Of a DNA stretch of 64,000 bases, positions 1 to 7,540 are shown in pieces. Source of the stretch: Actinomycetes bacterium (GTDB lineage Bacteria > Actinomycetota > Actinomycetes > Actinomycetales > Microbacteriaceae). The translations under genes and the position numbers were made by a program. The number at the start of each line of letters is the position of its first letter. Within the stretch, counting starts at the first letter, position 1. The DNA lies in NCBI GenBank assembly GCA_023428065.1, contig JAEYZI010000004.1, forward strand, positions 1 to 64,000, read 5' to 3'. The notes below the pieces were generated by a model that worked only from the letters and a program-made list of their open reading frames with translations, was not told where the DNA came from and searched no databases.

Positions 1-2
1 CC

Positions 3-455
3 TTCATCATGCCGGGGCAGGAGCAGCGCACGAAGAGCGTCAAGCAGAAGCTCAACGCCATGTCGAGCGAGTTCCGCGGCAAGAACGTGCTCATCGTCGA
101 CGACTCGATCGTGCGCGGCACGACCTCCAAGGAGATCGTCGACATGGCCCGCCAGGCGGGCGCCGCCTCCGTCACCTTCACCTCGGCCGCACCGCCCGTG
201 CGCTACCCGCACGTGTACGGCATCAACATGCCGACGCGCGCGGAGCTCATCGCCTCCGGCCGCAAGATCCCCGAGATCGCGACCGCCCTCGGCGCCGACT
301 ACCTCATCTACCAGGAGGTCGAGGACATGAAGTCGGCCATCCTCGAGGGCTCGTCGATCACTGACCTCGAGATGAGCTGCTTCACGGGCGAGTACGTCAC
401 GGGCACCGTGACCCCCGAGTACCTCGAATGGGTCGAGCGGAACCAGCTCAGCTGA
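3..455 (+). CDS. purF: Amidophosphoribosyltransferase, C-terminal part (5' end outside window)
   Basis: First committed enzyme of purine synthesis: it transfers ammonia from glutamine to PRPP, giving 5-phosphoribosylamine. Only the C-terminal phosphoribosyltransferase part is in the window; the reading frame is open from base 3, so the glutaminase domain lies upstream. Visible are the PRPP-binding motif VLIVDDSIVRGTT (bases 90-128), and further on SAAPPVRYPHVYGINMP and the ELIASGR stretch, all typical of PurF. The enzyme acts in the cytoplasm and its product is the substrate of PurD, encoded at 2591. purM, the usual downstream partner, is not next to it here. Identity is clear from the PRPP loop; only the N-terminus is unseen. 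Confidence 0.95.
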   Translation, partial: FIMPGQEQRTKSVKQKLNAMSSEFRGKNVLIVDDSIVRGTTSKEIVDMARQAGAASVTFTSAAPPVRYPHVYGINMPTRAELIASGRKIPEIATALGADYLIYQEVEDMKSAILEGSSITDLEMSCFTGEYVTGTVTPEYLEWVERNQLS

Positions 456-485
456 CGCCTATCGCGCCTCGCCGCGTCCACCGGC

Positions 486-491
486 TACGGT
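486..491 (+). promoter_or_regulatory. Leaderless -10 box
   Basis: TACGGT followed by 7 nt and the GTG at 499. No Shine-Dalgarno sequence precedes either candidate start, so this box argues for 499 over the in-frame GTG at 490. Confidence 0.5.
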
Positions 492-498
492 GGCGAGC

Positions 499-1614
499 GT
501 GCCTCACCTTCGCGCGGTCGCGCGCTGCCTCGCGATGCTGGCCGCCGGCGTCGTCCTGACGCAGTGCGCGGCGCCGGCACCCGCGCCCAGCCCGCCCCCG
601 ACGCAGCCCGCGGCGGTCCCGGCCGCGGAACCCGACGAACGACCGCTTCGCAGCGACGAGGCCCTCGCGTCTATCGTCGACCCCGCGCTCCCCGGATGCT
701 CGGCCGCGGTGGGCGTGCAGGGTGCCGTCGTGTGGGCGGGCGCCGCGGGGCTCGCCGACCTCGAGGCCGGCATCCCGATCACGACGCGCACCCGCTTCGA
801 CATGGCGTCGGTCGCGAAGCAGTTCACCGCGACCGCGATCCTGCTGCTCGAACGCGACGGCGCCGTCCGACTCACCGACACCGTCGGGACGCACGTCGAC
901 GGCCTGCCCGCCTGGGGCCGCACCGTCACCCTCGACCAGCTCATGCATCACACGAGCCGTATCCGGGACTACTGGATCGCCCTCGAGGCGGAGGGCCTCG
1001 GCTTCGGCGACCCCGTCGACCACGCCCACATCCTGCGCGCGATCGGGCGCCTCGGCACGCTCAGCCCGGGCAGCGGATTCGAGTACTCGAACTCCAACTA
1101 CGTGCTGCTGGCCGAGGTCGTGCACCGGGTGAGCGGGATGCCGCTGCCGCAGTTCCTCGAGCAGCGGATCTTCGCCCCGCTCGACCTCGACATGCAGCTC
1201 GCCCCCGCACTCACCGCGGCCGACGTGGCGCTCTCGTACGACGACGACCTGACGCTTCAGCAGCCCGGGTGGGCCGCCTACGGGCCCGTCGGGATCTACA
1301 CGACGCCGAGTGAGCTCGCGCGCTGGGGCGATCAGTACCGCGCGGGAGGGCTCGTGCAGGGTGACGTCGCGGCGGGGGCCGTCGACCAAGGGGAGGGCGA
1401 GCTCTACGGCGCCGGCATCGACATCCACCCCGACGGCACGCTCGGCCACAACGGCCGCTTCGGCGGGCACATCACGACCTTCACGGTCTCGGCCGATCGG
1501 CAGACGACGGTCGTCGTCATGTGCAACGGGCACGCCTCCCCGCGGTTCCCGCTCGCCGACGCGCTGCGCGCCATCTGGGAGCCGGAGACGCCGCTCGACG
1601 CCGGGAGCGATTGA
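499..1614 (+). CDS. Beta-lactamase-fold serine hydrolase, putative lipoprotein
   Basis: About 371 residues, class C beta-lactamase / D-alanyl-D-alanine carboxypeptidase-like family. The N-terminus is a lipoprotein signal peptide (hydrophobic run then LTQC, lipidated Cys about residue 23), followed by a Pro/Ala-rich spacer to about residue 48. Catalytic motifs are present: SVAK (S104 nucleophile, K107), YSN (196-198) and a late HNGRFGG in the position of the KTG/HxG motif. It should sit on the outer face of the membrane and hydrolyse a peptide, ester or lactam; the substrate cannot be told from sequence. GTG 499 was chosen because of the TACGGT box just upstream; GTG 490 is the alternative. 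A second member of the family lies at 60865. It is a single gene between purF and a convergent small gene. Confidence 0.85.
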   Translation: MPHLRAVARCLAMLAAGVVLTQCAAPAPAPSPPPTQPAAVPAAEPDERPLRSDEALASIVDPALPGCSAAVGVQGAVVWAGAAGLADLEAGIPITTRTRFDMASVAKQFTATAILLLERDGAVRLTDTVGTHVDGLPAWGRTVTLDQLMHHTSRIRDYWIALEAEGLGFGDPVDHAHILRAIGRLGTLSPGSGFEYSNSNYVLLAEVVHRVSGMPLPQFLEQRIFAPLDLDMQLAPALTAADVALSYDDDLTLQQPGWAAYGPVGIYTTPSELARWGDQYRAGGLVQGDVAAGAVDQGEGELYGAGIDIHPDGTLGHNGRFGGHITTFTVSADRQTTVVVMCNGHASPRFPLADALRAIWEPETPLDAGSD

Positions 1615-1644
1615 GCCGCCGGCCTCGCGGGCCGACCGCTCGCG

Positions 1645-1977
1645 TCAGTCGACGCGCTGGTGCTCGACTTCGATCGGGCGCGCCCGACGGCGGCTGCGCC
1701 GGTCGAGCAGCAGGCCCACGACGCCGCCCACGAGCACCCCGAACGGGATGCCGTAGACGAGGAAGTAGGCGTAGCTCGCCGCGAACCCGATGTTGGGGTC
1801 GGCGGGGTAGAGGCTCGTGAGCACGAGGGTCACGAGGGCGCCGAGCGCGGCACCCACGAGCAGGAACACGCCGAGCTTCGGAGCGCGACGCACCGTGGCC
1901 TGCTGCACGTCGGTCGAGGCCGGGGCCGACGCCTCGGGCTGCGTCGGCTGCGGGTCGGGGGTCACGGGTTCGCTCAC
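1645..1977 (-). CDS. Small two-span membrane protein of unknown function
   Basis: About 110 residues, no recognised family. Residues 1-35 are a polar Pro/Ala/Thr-rich cytoplasmic-type tail, followed by two hydrophobic segments (GVFLLVGAALGALVTLVLTSLY and a second around AYFLVYGIPFGVLVGGVVGLLL, each about 20 residues) and a basic RRSRRRAR tail. Two-span proteins of this kind in actinobacteria are often annotated only as hypothetical membrane proteins. The start is taken at the GTG at 1977 because a CAGAAT hexamer ends 6 nt upstream; a longer reading with an ATG at 1995 would place the start upstream of that box. It is transcribed toward the 499-1614 gene and is probably monocistronic. Confidence 0.6.
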   Translation of the reverse strand: MSEPVTPDPQPTQPEASAPASTDVQQATVRRAPKLGVFLLVGAALGALVTLVLTSLYPADPNIGFAASYAYFLVYGIPFGVLVGGVVGLLLDRRSRRRARPIEVEHQRVD

Positions 1978-1983
1978 CCCGCC

Positions 1984-1989
1984 ATTCTG
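1984..1989 (-). promoter_or_regulatory. Putative leaderless -10 box
   Basis: CAGAAT on the minus strand, 6 nt before the GTG at 1977. It departs from TANNNT at the first base, so it is weaker evidence than most of the other boxes. Confidence 0.35.
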
Positions 1990-2025
1990 GCGCACCCGGC
2001 TGGGCGTCGCCCCGGGGGGGCAGGG

Positions 2026-2391
2026 CTACGCGGACCAGCGGATGGGGAGCACGCCGGCGAGATCCGCGCGCGTTCCCGAGGCGGAGACGCGCGCGGCGGC
2101 GAGCGCGGCATCCCACGCGAGGGCGCCCGTGGCGAGCTCGAGCCAGGTGACGGCATCCAGTTCGACGACGTTCGGCGGCGTGCCGCGCGTGTGCCGGGGC
2201 CCCTCGATCGCCTGCGTCGCACCGAAGGGCGGCACACGAACCTCGACCGAGTTGCCCTCGTGGTCGCTCGCGAGCTGCTCGAGCAGGAACCGCACCGCCG
2301 TCGCGACCGTCTGCCGGTCGTCGGCGCCGCCCTGCCACGCCCGCACGGCCGCGCGCCCCGCGTCCGCGTCGATCCGCCGTCTCACCGCCAC
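2026..2391 (-). CDS. Bacterial sterol-carrier-protein-like (SCP2-fold) protein
   Basis: 121 residues. The pattern ATAVRFLLEQLA...GNSVEVRVPPFGA.QAIEGPRHTRGTPPNVVELD...TWLELATG...SASGTRADLAGVLPI matches the short actinobacterial SCP-like family, which has the sterol carrier protein 2 fold and presumably a hydrophobic cavity. No ligand or reaction has been assigned; members are cytoplasmic and are often found beside purine genes, as here, where it is divergent from purD. It starts at a GTG (2391) directly behind a TAGCGT box. The full length agrees with the family. Function remains open: a lipid or acyl carrier role is only an inference from the fold. Confidence 0.8.
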   Translation of the reverse strand: MAVRRRIDADAGRAAVRAWQGGADDRQTVATAVRFLLEQLASDHEGNSVEVRVPPFGATQAIEGPRHTRGTPPNVVELDAVTWLELATGALAWDAALAAARVSASGTRADLAGVLPIRWSA

Positions 2392-2397
2392 GGAACG

Positions 2398-2403
2398 ACG
2401 CTA
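2398..2403 (-). promoter_or_regulatory. Leaderless -10 box of the SCP-like gene
   Basis: TAGCGT on the minus strand ending 6 nt before the GTG at 2391. Confidence 0.6.
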
Positions 2404-2421
2404 CCCCCGCCGCCCACCGCC

Positions 2422-2507
2422 GGCGGGAGCACCTGCGGGTTCGGCGGGAGCAGATGCAGCCGCGGGCGCCCATCCCGCCACGCGGCGGGAGCAACTCCTC
2501 CCGCCGC
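2422..2507. repeat. Three phased GGCGGGAGCA repeats and a hairpin
   Basis: GGCGGGAGCA occurs at 2422-2431, 2443-2452 and 2484-2493, i.e. at 21- and 41-bp spacing, close to two and four helical turns. The third copy lies in a perfect 10-bp inverted repeat, GCGGCGGGAG (2482-2491) with CTCCCGCCGC (2498-2507), loop CAACTC. The element fills the 187 bp between the divergent SCP-like gene and purD, upstream of both promoters, so it is more likely a protein-binding or repeat element than a terminator. Confidence 0.6.
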
Positions 2508-2578
2508 CAGTGAACGTCACCGCCCGCGCCACCGCAGGCCAGCGGAGCACCCGGCCGGTCGGCGCGGACCGCGCCCGG

Positions 2579-2584
2579 TAGCCT
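2579..2584 (+). promoter_or_regulatory. Leaderless -10 box of purD
   Basis: TAGCCT, 6 nt before the GTG at 2591; there is no purine-rich ribosome site between them. Confidence 0.65.
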
Positions 2585-2590
2585 GTCCGG

Positions 2591-3877
2591 GTGAAGATCC
2601 TCGTCCTCGGATCCGGTGCCCGCGAGCACGCCATCGTCGACGCCCTCCTCGCCGAGGACGCCGGGCACGAGATCACAGCGGCACCCGGCAACGCCGGCAT
2701 CGCGGCGCAGGTCGAGACCGTCGCGCTCGACGCGAGCAACGGCCGCATCGTCACCCAGTACGCCCTCGACAACGACATCGAACTCGTCGTGGTCGGTCCC
2801 GAGGCCCCGCTCGTCGCGGGGGTCGCGGATGCGCTCCGCGCGCAGGGCGTGCCCGTCTTCGGCCCCGGCAAGGCGGCCGCCGCCCTCGAGGGATCGAAGG
2901 CCTTCGCGAAGCGCATCATGGACCGGGCCGGCGTGCCCACCGGTCGCGCGGTGCGCGCCACGACCCACGAGGAGCTCGCGGCCGCGCTCGACGAGCTCGG
3001 CGCGCCGCACGTCGTGAAGGCCGACGGCCTCGCCGCCGGCAAGGGCGTGCTCGTCACGACCGACCGCGACGCCGCCCTCGCCCACGGCGACTACTACCTG
3101 CAGCACGGCCCGGTGCTCGTGGAGGAGTTCCTCTCCGGCCAGGAGGTGTCGCTCTTCTTCCTCGCCGACGGCCACGACGTCGTGCCGCTCAGCCCCGCCC
3201 AGGACTACAAGCGCGCGTTCGACGGCGACGAGGGCCCCAACACGGGCGGCATGGGCGCCTACTCCCCGCTGCCGTGGCTCACCGACCGCTGGGGCGCCGA
3301 GGCGGCGTTCGTCGACGAGGTGCTCGACACGATCGCCCTCCCCACCGTGCGCGCACTCGAGGAGGAGGGCACGCCCTTCGTCGGGCTGCTCTACTGCGGC
3401 CTCATCGTCGCCGACGAGGGCGGCCCGGGCGGCGGCGCCGTGCGCGTCATCGAGTTCAACGCGCGCTTCGGCGACCCCGAGACGCAGGTCGTGCTGCCGC
3501 GGCTCACGACCCCGCTCTCGCAGCTGCTGCTCGCCGCCGCGACGGGCGGGCTCGGGCGGATGCCGTATCCGACGTTCTCGGACGAGGCCGCGGTCGTCGT
3601 GGTGCTCGCGAGCGAGGGCTACCCCGACGACCCGATCACGGGCCGCGAGATCGAGGGGCTCGCGGAGGCGGCCGAGGTGCCCGGGGTGGCGATCCTGCAC
3701 GCCGGCACCGCCGTCGCGGACGGGCGCTACATCGCGACGGGCGGGCGCGTGCTCGGCGTCGTCGGTGTCGGCGACGGCTTCCGCGCCGCGCGCGATGCCG
3801 CCTACACGGCGCTCGGCCGCATCCGCCTCGAGGGCGGGCAGTACCGCCGCGACATCGCGGAGCGGGTGGTGCGGTGA
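2591..3877 (+). CDS. purD: Phosphoribosylamine--glycine ligase (GAR synthetase)
   Basis: ATP-grasp enzyme joining glycine to 5-phosphoribosylamine, step 2 of purine synthesis. 428 residues, the normal single-domain length. The N-terminus MKILVLGSGAREHAI carries the dinucleotide-like glycine loop; VVVGPEAPLVAG follows; the ATP-grasp core has GRAVRATTHEEL, VVKADGLAAGKGV and the metal/ATP loop VIEFNARFGDPETQ, a PurD signature; ALDYKRAFDGDEGPNTGGMGAYSP-type residues are also present. The GTG at 2591 gives the canonical N-terminus and is preceded by TAGCCT. The TGA overlaps the GTG of purC by 3 bases (GTGA), so the two are probably co-transcribed and translationally coupled. Confidence 0.97.
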   Translation: MKILVLGSGAREHAIVDALLAEDAGHEITAAPGNAGIAAQVETVALDASNGRIVTQYALDNDIELVVVGPEAPLVAGVADALRAQGVPVFGPGKAAAALEGSKAFAKRIMDRAGVPTGRAVRATTHEELAAALDELGAPHVVKADGLAAGKGVLVTTDRDAALAHGDYYLQHGPVLVEEFLSGQEVSLFFLADGHDVVPLSPAQDYKRAFDGDEGPNTGGMGAYSPLPWLTDRWGAEAAFVDEVLDTIALPTVRALEEEGTPFVGLLYCGLIVADEGGPGGGAVRVIEFNARFGDPETQVVLPRLTTPLSQLLLAAATGGLGRMPYPTFSDEAAVVVVLASEGYPDDPITGREIEGLAEAAEVPGVAILHAGTAVADGRYIATGGRVLGVVGVGDGFRAARDAAYTALGRIRLEGGQYRRDIAERVVR

Positions 3878-4767
3878 GCGCGGGCGACCCGCGGCTCGAG
3901 GCGCTGCGCTGGCGCCACGAGTACTCCGGCAAGGTGCGCGACCTCTATCTCTCGGATGCCGAGCCCGGCCGCGCGCTCGTCGTCGCCTCCGACCGGGTGA
4001 GCGCCTTCGACCACGTGCTCGAGCCCGGTATCCCGGGCAAGGGCGCGCTGCTCACGAAGCTGAGCCTGTGGTGGTTCGGGCAGCTCGACGTGCCGAATCA
4101 CCTCGCCGAGCCGACCCGCGGCGGACTCGCGGCCCTGTCCTCGCCCCTTCCGCCCGACGTCGCGGAGCGCGCGATGCTCGTGAAGCGGCTCGACATGTTC
4201 CCCATCGAGGCGGTCGTGCGCGGCTACCTCGTCGGCTCGGGCTGGGCCGAGTACCAGCAGACGCGCTCGGTGTGCGGCATCCCGCTGCCCGAGGGCCTCT
4301 CGAACGGCGACCGCCTGCCGGAGCCGATCTACACTCCCGCCTACAAGGCCCCCCTCGGCGAGCACGACGAGAACATCAGCTTCGAGCGCACGGTCGAGCT
4401 CGTGGGCGAGGCGGATGCCGCGGCGATCCGCGAGCTGAGCCTGCGCGTGTTCGAGGAGGCGTCGACGATCGCCCTCGCGCGCGGCGTGATCCTCGCCGAC
4501 ACGAAGTTCGAGTTCGGACGCGACCCCGCCACCGGCGAGATCACGCTCGCCGACGAGGTGCTCACCTCCGACTCCTCGCGGTACTGGGACGCCGGCCTCT
4601 ACGCGGCGAGCGGCCCGCATCGCCTCGACAGCTTCGACAAGCAGATCGTGCGCGACTGGCTCGCGGCCAACTGGGACAAGGCGGGCACCCCGCCGATGCT
4701 GCCGGTGGAGATCGTGGAGCGCACGGCCGCGCGCTACCGCGAGCTCATCGAGCGCCTGACGGCGTAG
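3874..4767 (+). CDS. purC: Phosphoribosylaminoimidazole-succinocarboxamide (SAICAR) synthase
   Basis: Condenses CAIR with aspartate using ATP, step 8 of purine synthesis. 297 residues; the N-terminal YSGKVRDLY nucleotide-binding motif, SDRVSAFDHVL, MFPIEAVVRGYLVGSGWAEYQ and LADTKFEFG are all family signatures. The start is the GTG at 3874 that overlaps the purD stop; it encodes MSAGDPRLEALRW and places the KVRDLY motif at the expected distance. Both GAT codons of the gene sit inside GGATGCC heptamers. It ends about 80 bp before the next gene, which has its own AT-rich control region. Confidence 0.96.
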   Translation: MSAGDPRLEALRWRHEYSGKVRDLYLSDAEPGRALVVASDRVSAFDHVLEPGIPGKGALLTKLSLWWFGQLDVPNHLAEPTRGGLAALSSPLPPDVAERAMLVKRLDMFPIEAVVRGYLVGSGWAEYQQTRSVCGIPLPEGLSNGDRLPEPIYTPAYKAPLGEHDENISFERTVELVGEADAAAIRELSLRVFEEASTIALARGVILADTKFEFGRDPATGEITLADEVLTSDSSRYWDAGLYAASGPHRLDSFDKQIVRDWLAANWDKAGTPPMLPVEIVERTAARYRELIERLTA

Positions 4768-4817
4768 CGGCGCTCCGGCACAGCCCGCCGGCAAGGGCCT
4801 CCCGATTCGCGGAATAG

Positions 4818-4838
4818 TTGTCGCGTCAATTATGTTGA
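4818..4838. promoter_or_regulatory. AT-rich promoter/operator region with nested inverted repeats
   Basis: Within this otherwise GC-rich DNA lie TTG-TCGCGT-CAA (4818-4829) and TCAA-TTATG-TTGA (4826-4838), which share the central CAA. TATGTT (4831-4836) could be the -10 of the gene at 4846, 9 nt away. The arrangement suggests a repressor site over the promoter; which regulator is unknown. Confidence 0.4.
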
Positions 4839-4845
4839 TCTCATC

Positions 4846-5721
4846 ATGACCGACGCCCGCCTCGCCGCCGACACCGCCATGGGTGCCGTCACCCTCAACG
4901 TGGCCGACCTCGACGGGATGACGCGCTACTACCGCGACGCGGTCGGGCTCGACGTGCTGGGCGCACTCGGTCCGCGCGTCACACTGGGGCGCGCATCCGC
5001 GGCCCGCGCGGTCGTAATCCTCGAGCACACGCCCGAACTGCGCCACGCGGGCCCCCGCGAGGCGGGCCTCTTCCACACGGCCATCCTCTTCGACACGAAG
5101 GCGGCCCTCGCCGCCGCCGTCTACTCGGTCGCGCAGAAGCACCCCGGCACCTTCACGGGCTCCTCCGACCACATCGTCTCGAACGCTTTCTACTTCGACG
5201 ACCCGGAGGGCAACGGCGTCGAGTTGTACTGGGACCGCGAGCGCACCGAGTGGAGCTGGGTGCACGGCACGATCGAGATGGGCACCGTCTACCTCGACCC
5301 CAACCGCTTCCTCGCCGAGAACCTCACCGAGGAGGGGCTCACGGGCCCCCTCGACGGCGACGCGCGCGTCGGCCACGTGCACCTCTCGGTCGGCGACACC
5401 GAGACGGCGCGCGCCTTCTACGTCGACCGCCTCGGCTTCGACGAGACCATCAGCATCCCCGACCAGGCGGTCTTCGTCTCGGCCGGCGGCTACCACCACC
5501 ACATGGCGATGAACGTGTGGAACACCCGCGGCGCGGGCCGGCGGCAGCAGACGCTCGGTCTCGGACGCGTCGACATCGAGGTGCCGGATGCCGACGCGCT
5601 CGGCGAACTCGGCGAGCGCCTCGCGCACTTCGGCATCGAGACACGCGACGACGGGCGGACGGTCGAGCTCGAGGACCCGTGGGCCAACCGGATCCTCGTG
5701 ACGACGCCGGGCCGGGGTTGA
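4846..5721 (+). CDS. VOC-family (glyoxalase/extradiol dioxygenase-like) protein with two domains
   Basis: 291 residues made of two vicinal-oxygen-chelate modules: residues about 10-135 (VTLNVADLDGMTRYYRDAVGLDVL to EGNGVELYWDRE) and 175-285 (VGHVHLSVGDTETARAFYVDRLGF to PWANRILV). The layout matches the CatE / catechol-2,3-dioxygenase-like group common in Gram-positives. Candidate metal ligands are the HVHLSVGD histidine, GGYHHHMAMNVW and the ELEDPW glutamate of the C-terminal module. Such proteins act in the cytoplasm, often in quinone or catechol detoxification under a MarR/QsrR-type repressor; that role is inferred from homologues. The 4818-4838 inverted repeats suggest regulation. The ATG at 4846 is the only good start. 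Confidence 0.8.
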   Translation: MTDARLAADTAMGAVTLNVADLDGMTRYYRDAVGLDVLGALGPRVTLGRASAARAVVILEHTPELRHAGPREAGLFHTAILFDTKAALAAAVYSVAQKHPGTFTGSSDHIVSNAFYFDDPEGNGVELYWDRERTEWSWVHGTIEMGTVYLDPNRFLAENLTEEGLTGPLDGDARVGHVHLSVGDTETARAFYVDRLGFDETISIPDQAVFVSAGGYHHHMAMNVWNTRGAGRRQQTLGLGRVDIEVPDADALGELGERLAHFGIETRDDGRTVELEDPWANRILVTTPGRG

Positions 5722-5744
5722 TCGCGCCGGTCGGCGCGCAGACC

Positions 5745-5750
5745 TACACT
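5745..5750 (+). promoter_or_regulatory. Leaderless -10 box of the SGNH hydrolase gene
   Basis: TACACT, 6 nt before the GTG at 5757. This box is the main reason for preferring that start over upstream in-frame codons that would run into the VOC gene. Confidence 0.6.
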
Positions 5751-5756
5751 CACAGG

Positions 5757-6533
5757 GTGAACGAACCTGTCCACCCCCGTGGACTGCGCGCGAGCCGCGC
5801 GTATCTCGTGCTGCACGCGCCGCGCATCCTGAGCCAGAAGCGGCAGCTCGAGGCGACCGCCGAACGGCTGCCGGATGCCGCGCGGCCGTGGGAGGGCAAG
5901 CTCGAGGGTCCGGACCCCCTGCGCCTCGTCGTGGTCGGCGACTCGACGGCGGCGGGCACGGGGGCCGCGACGCAGGAGGAGGCGCTGCCCGGCTCGCTCG
6001 CGCGGGAGCTGCACGCCCGCACGGGCCGCGGTGTCATCTGGCGCGCCGTGGGCGAGAACGGGGCCGACACCGGTCAGTTCCTCGAGCGGCACCTCACCGA
6101 CGCGGTCGCCCGGCCCGTCGACCTCGTTTTCGTGAGCCTCGGCGCCAACGACGCGATCCACGCCCGCTCCACCGCGGCCTTCGCGCGCGACCTGCGCACC
6201 CTGCTCGAGACGATCAGCGACCGTCACCCGCACGCGCGCATCCTCGTCTCGAACCTCCCGATCTTCGGGCGCTTCGAGCTGCTCCCTGAGCCGCTGCGCA
6301 CGACCCTCTACCGGCACTCGCTGGCCCTCGAGCGTGCGGCGCGTCGCGTCGTCGCGCGCGACCCGCGCTGGATGATCACCGAGGCGGTGCCGCCGCCGTA
6401 CGGCCCGGACTTCTTCGCGAGCGACAGCTTCCACCCGTCACCGTCCGGCTACGCCGACTGGGCGCGCTGGGCGATCGACGAGGCGTGGCCGCGCGGGCTC
6501 GCGGAGATCGCCGACGCGCGCGTCGTAGACTGA
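5757..6533 (+). CDS. SGNH/GDSL-family hydrolase
   Basis: 258 residues. The four SGNH blocks are seen in order: VVVGDSTAAGTGA (nucleophile Ser about residue 62), the Gly of block II in GENGADTGQF, SLGANDAIH (oxyanion Asn) and DSFHPSPSGY (catalytic Asp and His). The family contains esterases, lipases and carbohydrate deacetylases; no signal peptide is visible, so it is probably cytoplasmic, and the substrate is unknown. The N-terminal 45 residues are basic and amphipathic (RASRAYLVLHAPRILSQKRQL). A TAGACT hexamer overlapping its end may drive purS, so the hydrolase and purSQ are probably separate units. Confidence 0.85.
   Translation: MNEPVHPRGLRASRAYLVLHAPRILSQKRQLEATAERLPDAARPWEGKLEGPDPLRLVVVGDSTAAGTGAATQEEALPGSLARELHARTGRGVIWRAVGENGADTGQFLERHLTDAVARPVDLVFVSLGANDAIHARSTAAFARDLRTLLETISDRHPHARILVSNLPIFGRFELLPEPLRTTLYRHSLALERAARRVVARDPRWMITEAVPPPYGPDFFASDSFHPSPSGYADWARWAIDEAWPRGLAEIADARVVD
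6526..6531 (+). promoter_or_regulatory. Putative -10 box of purSQ
   Basis: TAGACT lies inside the last codons of the SGNH gene and would give a leader of roughly 35 nt ahead of the purS GTG. Confidence 0.4.
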
Positions 6534-6571
6534 GGGCGTTCCCCGCCCCCTCGAATCCCCGGGAGTCGCCC

Positions 6572-6816
6572 GTGCCCACCATCGTCGTCGAGGTCATGCC
6601 GAAGCCCGAACTGCTCGACCCGGCGGGCAAGGCCACGGCGGGTGCCATCGCGAAGCAGGGCTCGACCACCTTCAGCGGGGTGCGCATCGGCAAGCGCTTC
6701 GAGCTGACGGTCGACGGCGAGGTCACGGATGCCGTGCTCGCCGAGGCGCAGCGGCTCGCCGAGGAGTTCCTGTCGAATCAGGTCATCGAGGACGTCGTCA
6801 AGGTCGAGGTGGCCTG

Positions 6817-6817
<1 letters not shown>
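6572..6817 (+). CDS. purS: Phosphoribosylformylglycinamidine synthase subunit PurS
   Basis: Small 81-residue subunit of the three-part FGAM synthase (PurS-PurQ-PurL), step 4 of purine synthesis; it bridges the glutaminase and the synthetase. The order VVEVMPKPELLDPAGKA, VRIGKRFEL, AEEFLSNQVIEDVVKVEV is diagnostic. The start is the GTG at 6572 giving MPTIVVEV; there is a GGGAG-like ribosome site in the preceding 15 nt. The stop overlaps the purQ ATG (TGATG). Its presence tells that purL must be the short form, which is confirmed at 10942. Confidence 0.95.
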
Positions 6818-7517
<700 letters not shown>

Positions 7518-7521
<4 letters not shown>

Positions 7522-7540
7522 CGCCGCCGACGGCCGTCAG
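7518..7540. terminator. Bidirectional terminator between purQ and gap
   Basis: CTGACG (7518-7523) pairs with CGTCAG (7535-7540), extended inside by CCG/CGG. The TGA of purQ and the TGA of the convergent gap gene both lie in the arms. No T-run follows on either strand. Confidence 0.5.

Noticed and set aside
490..498. GTG at 490 as start of the lipoprotein gene
   Set aside because: It lies within the TACGGT box that precedes GTG 499 and has no ribosome site; the protein N-terminus is complete from 499.
1660..3873. Long N-terminal extension of the purC frame
   Set aside because: Residues before the GTG at 3874 are Arg/Pro/Gly-rich shadow of purD and other genes; only the last 297 residues are PurC.
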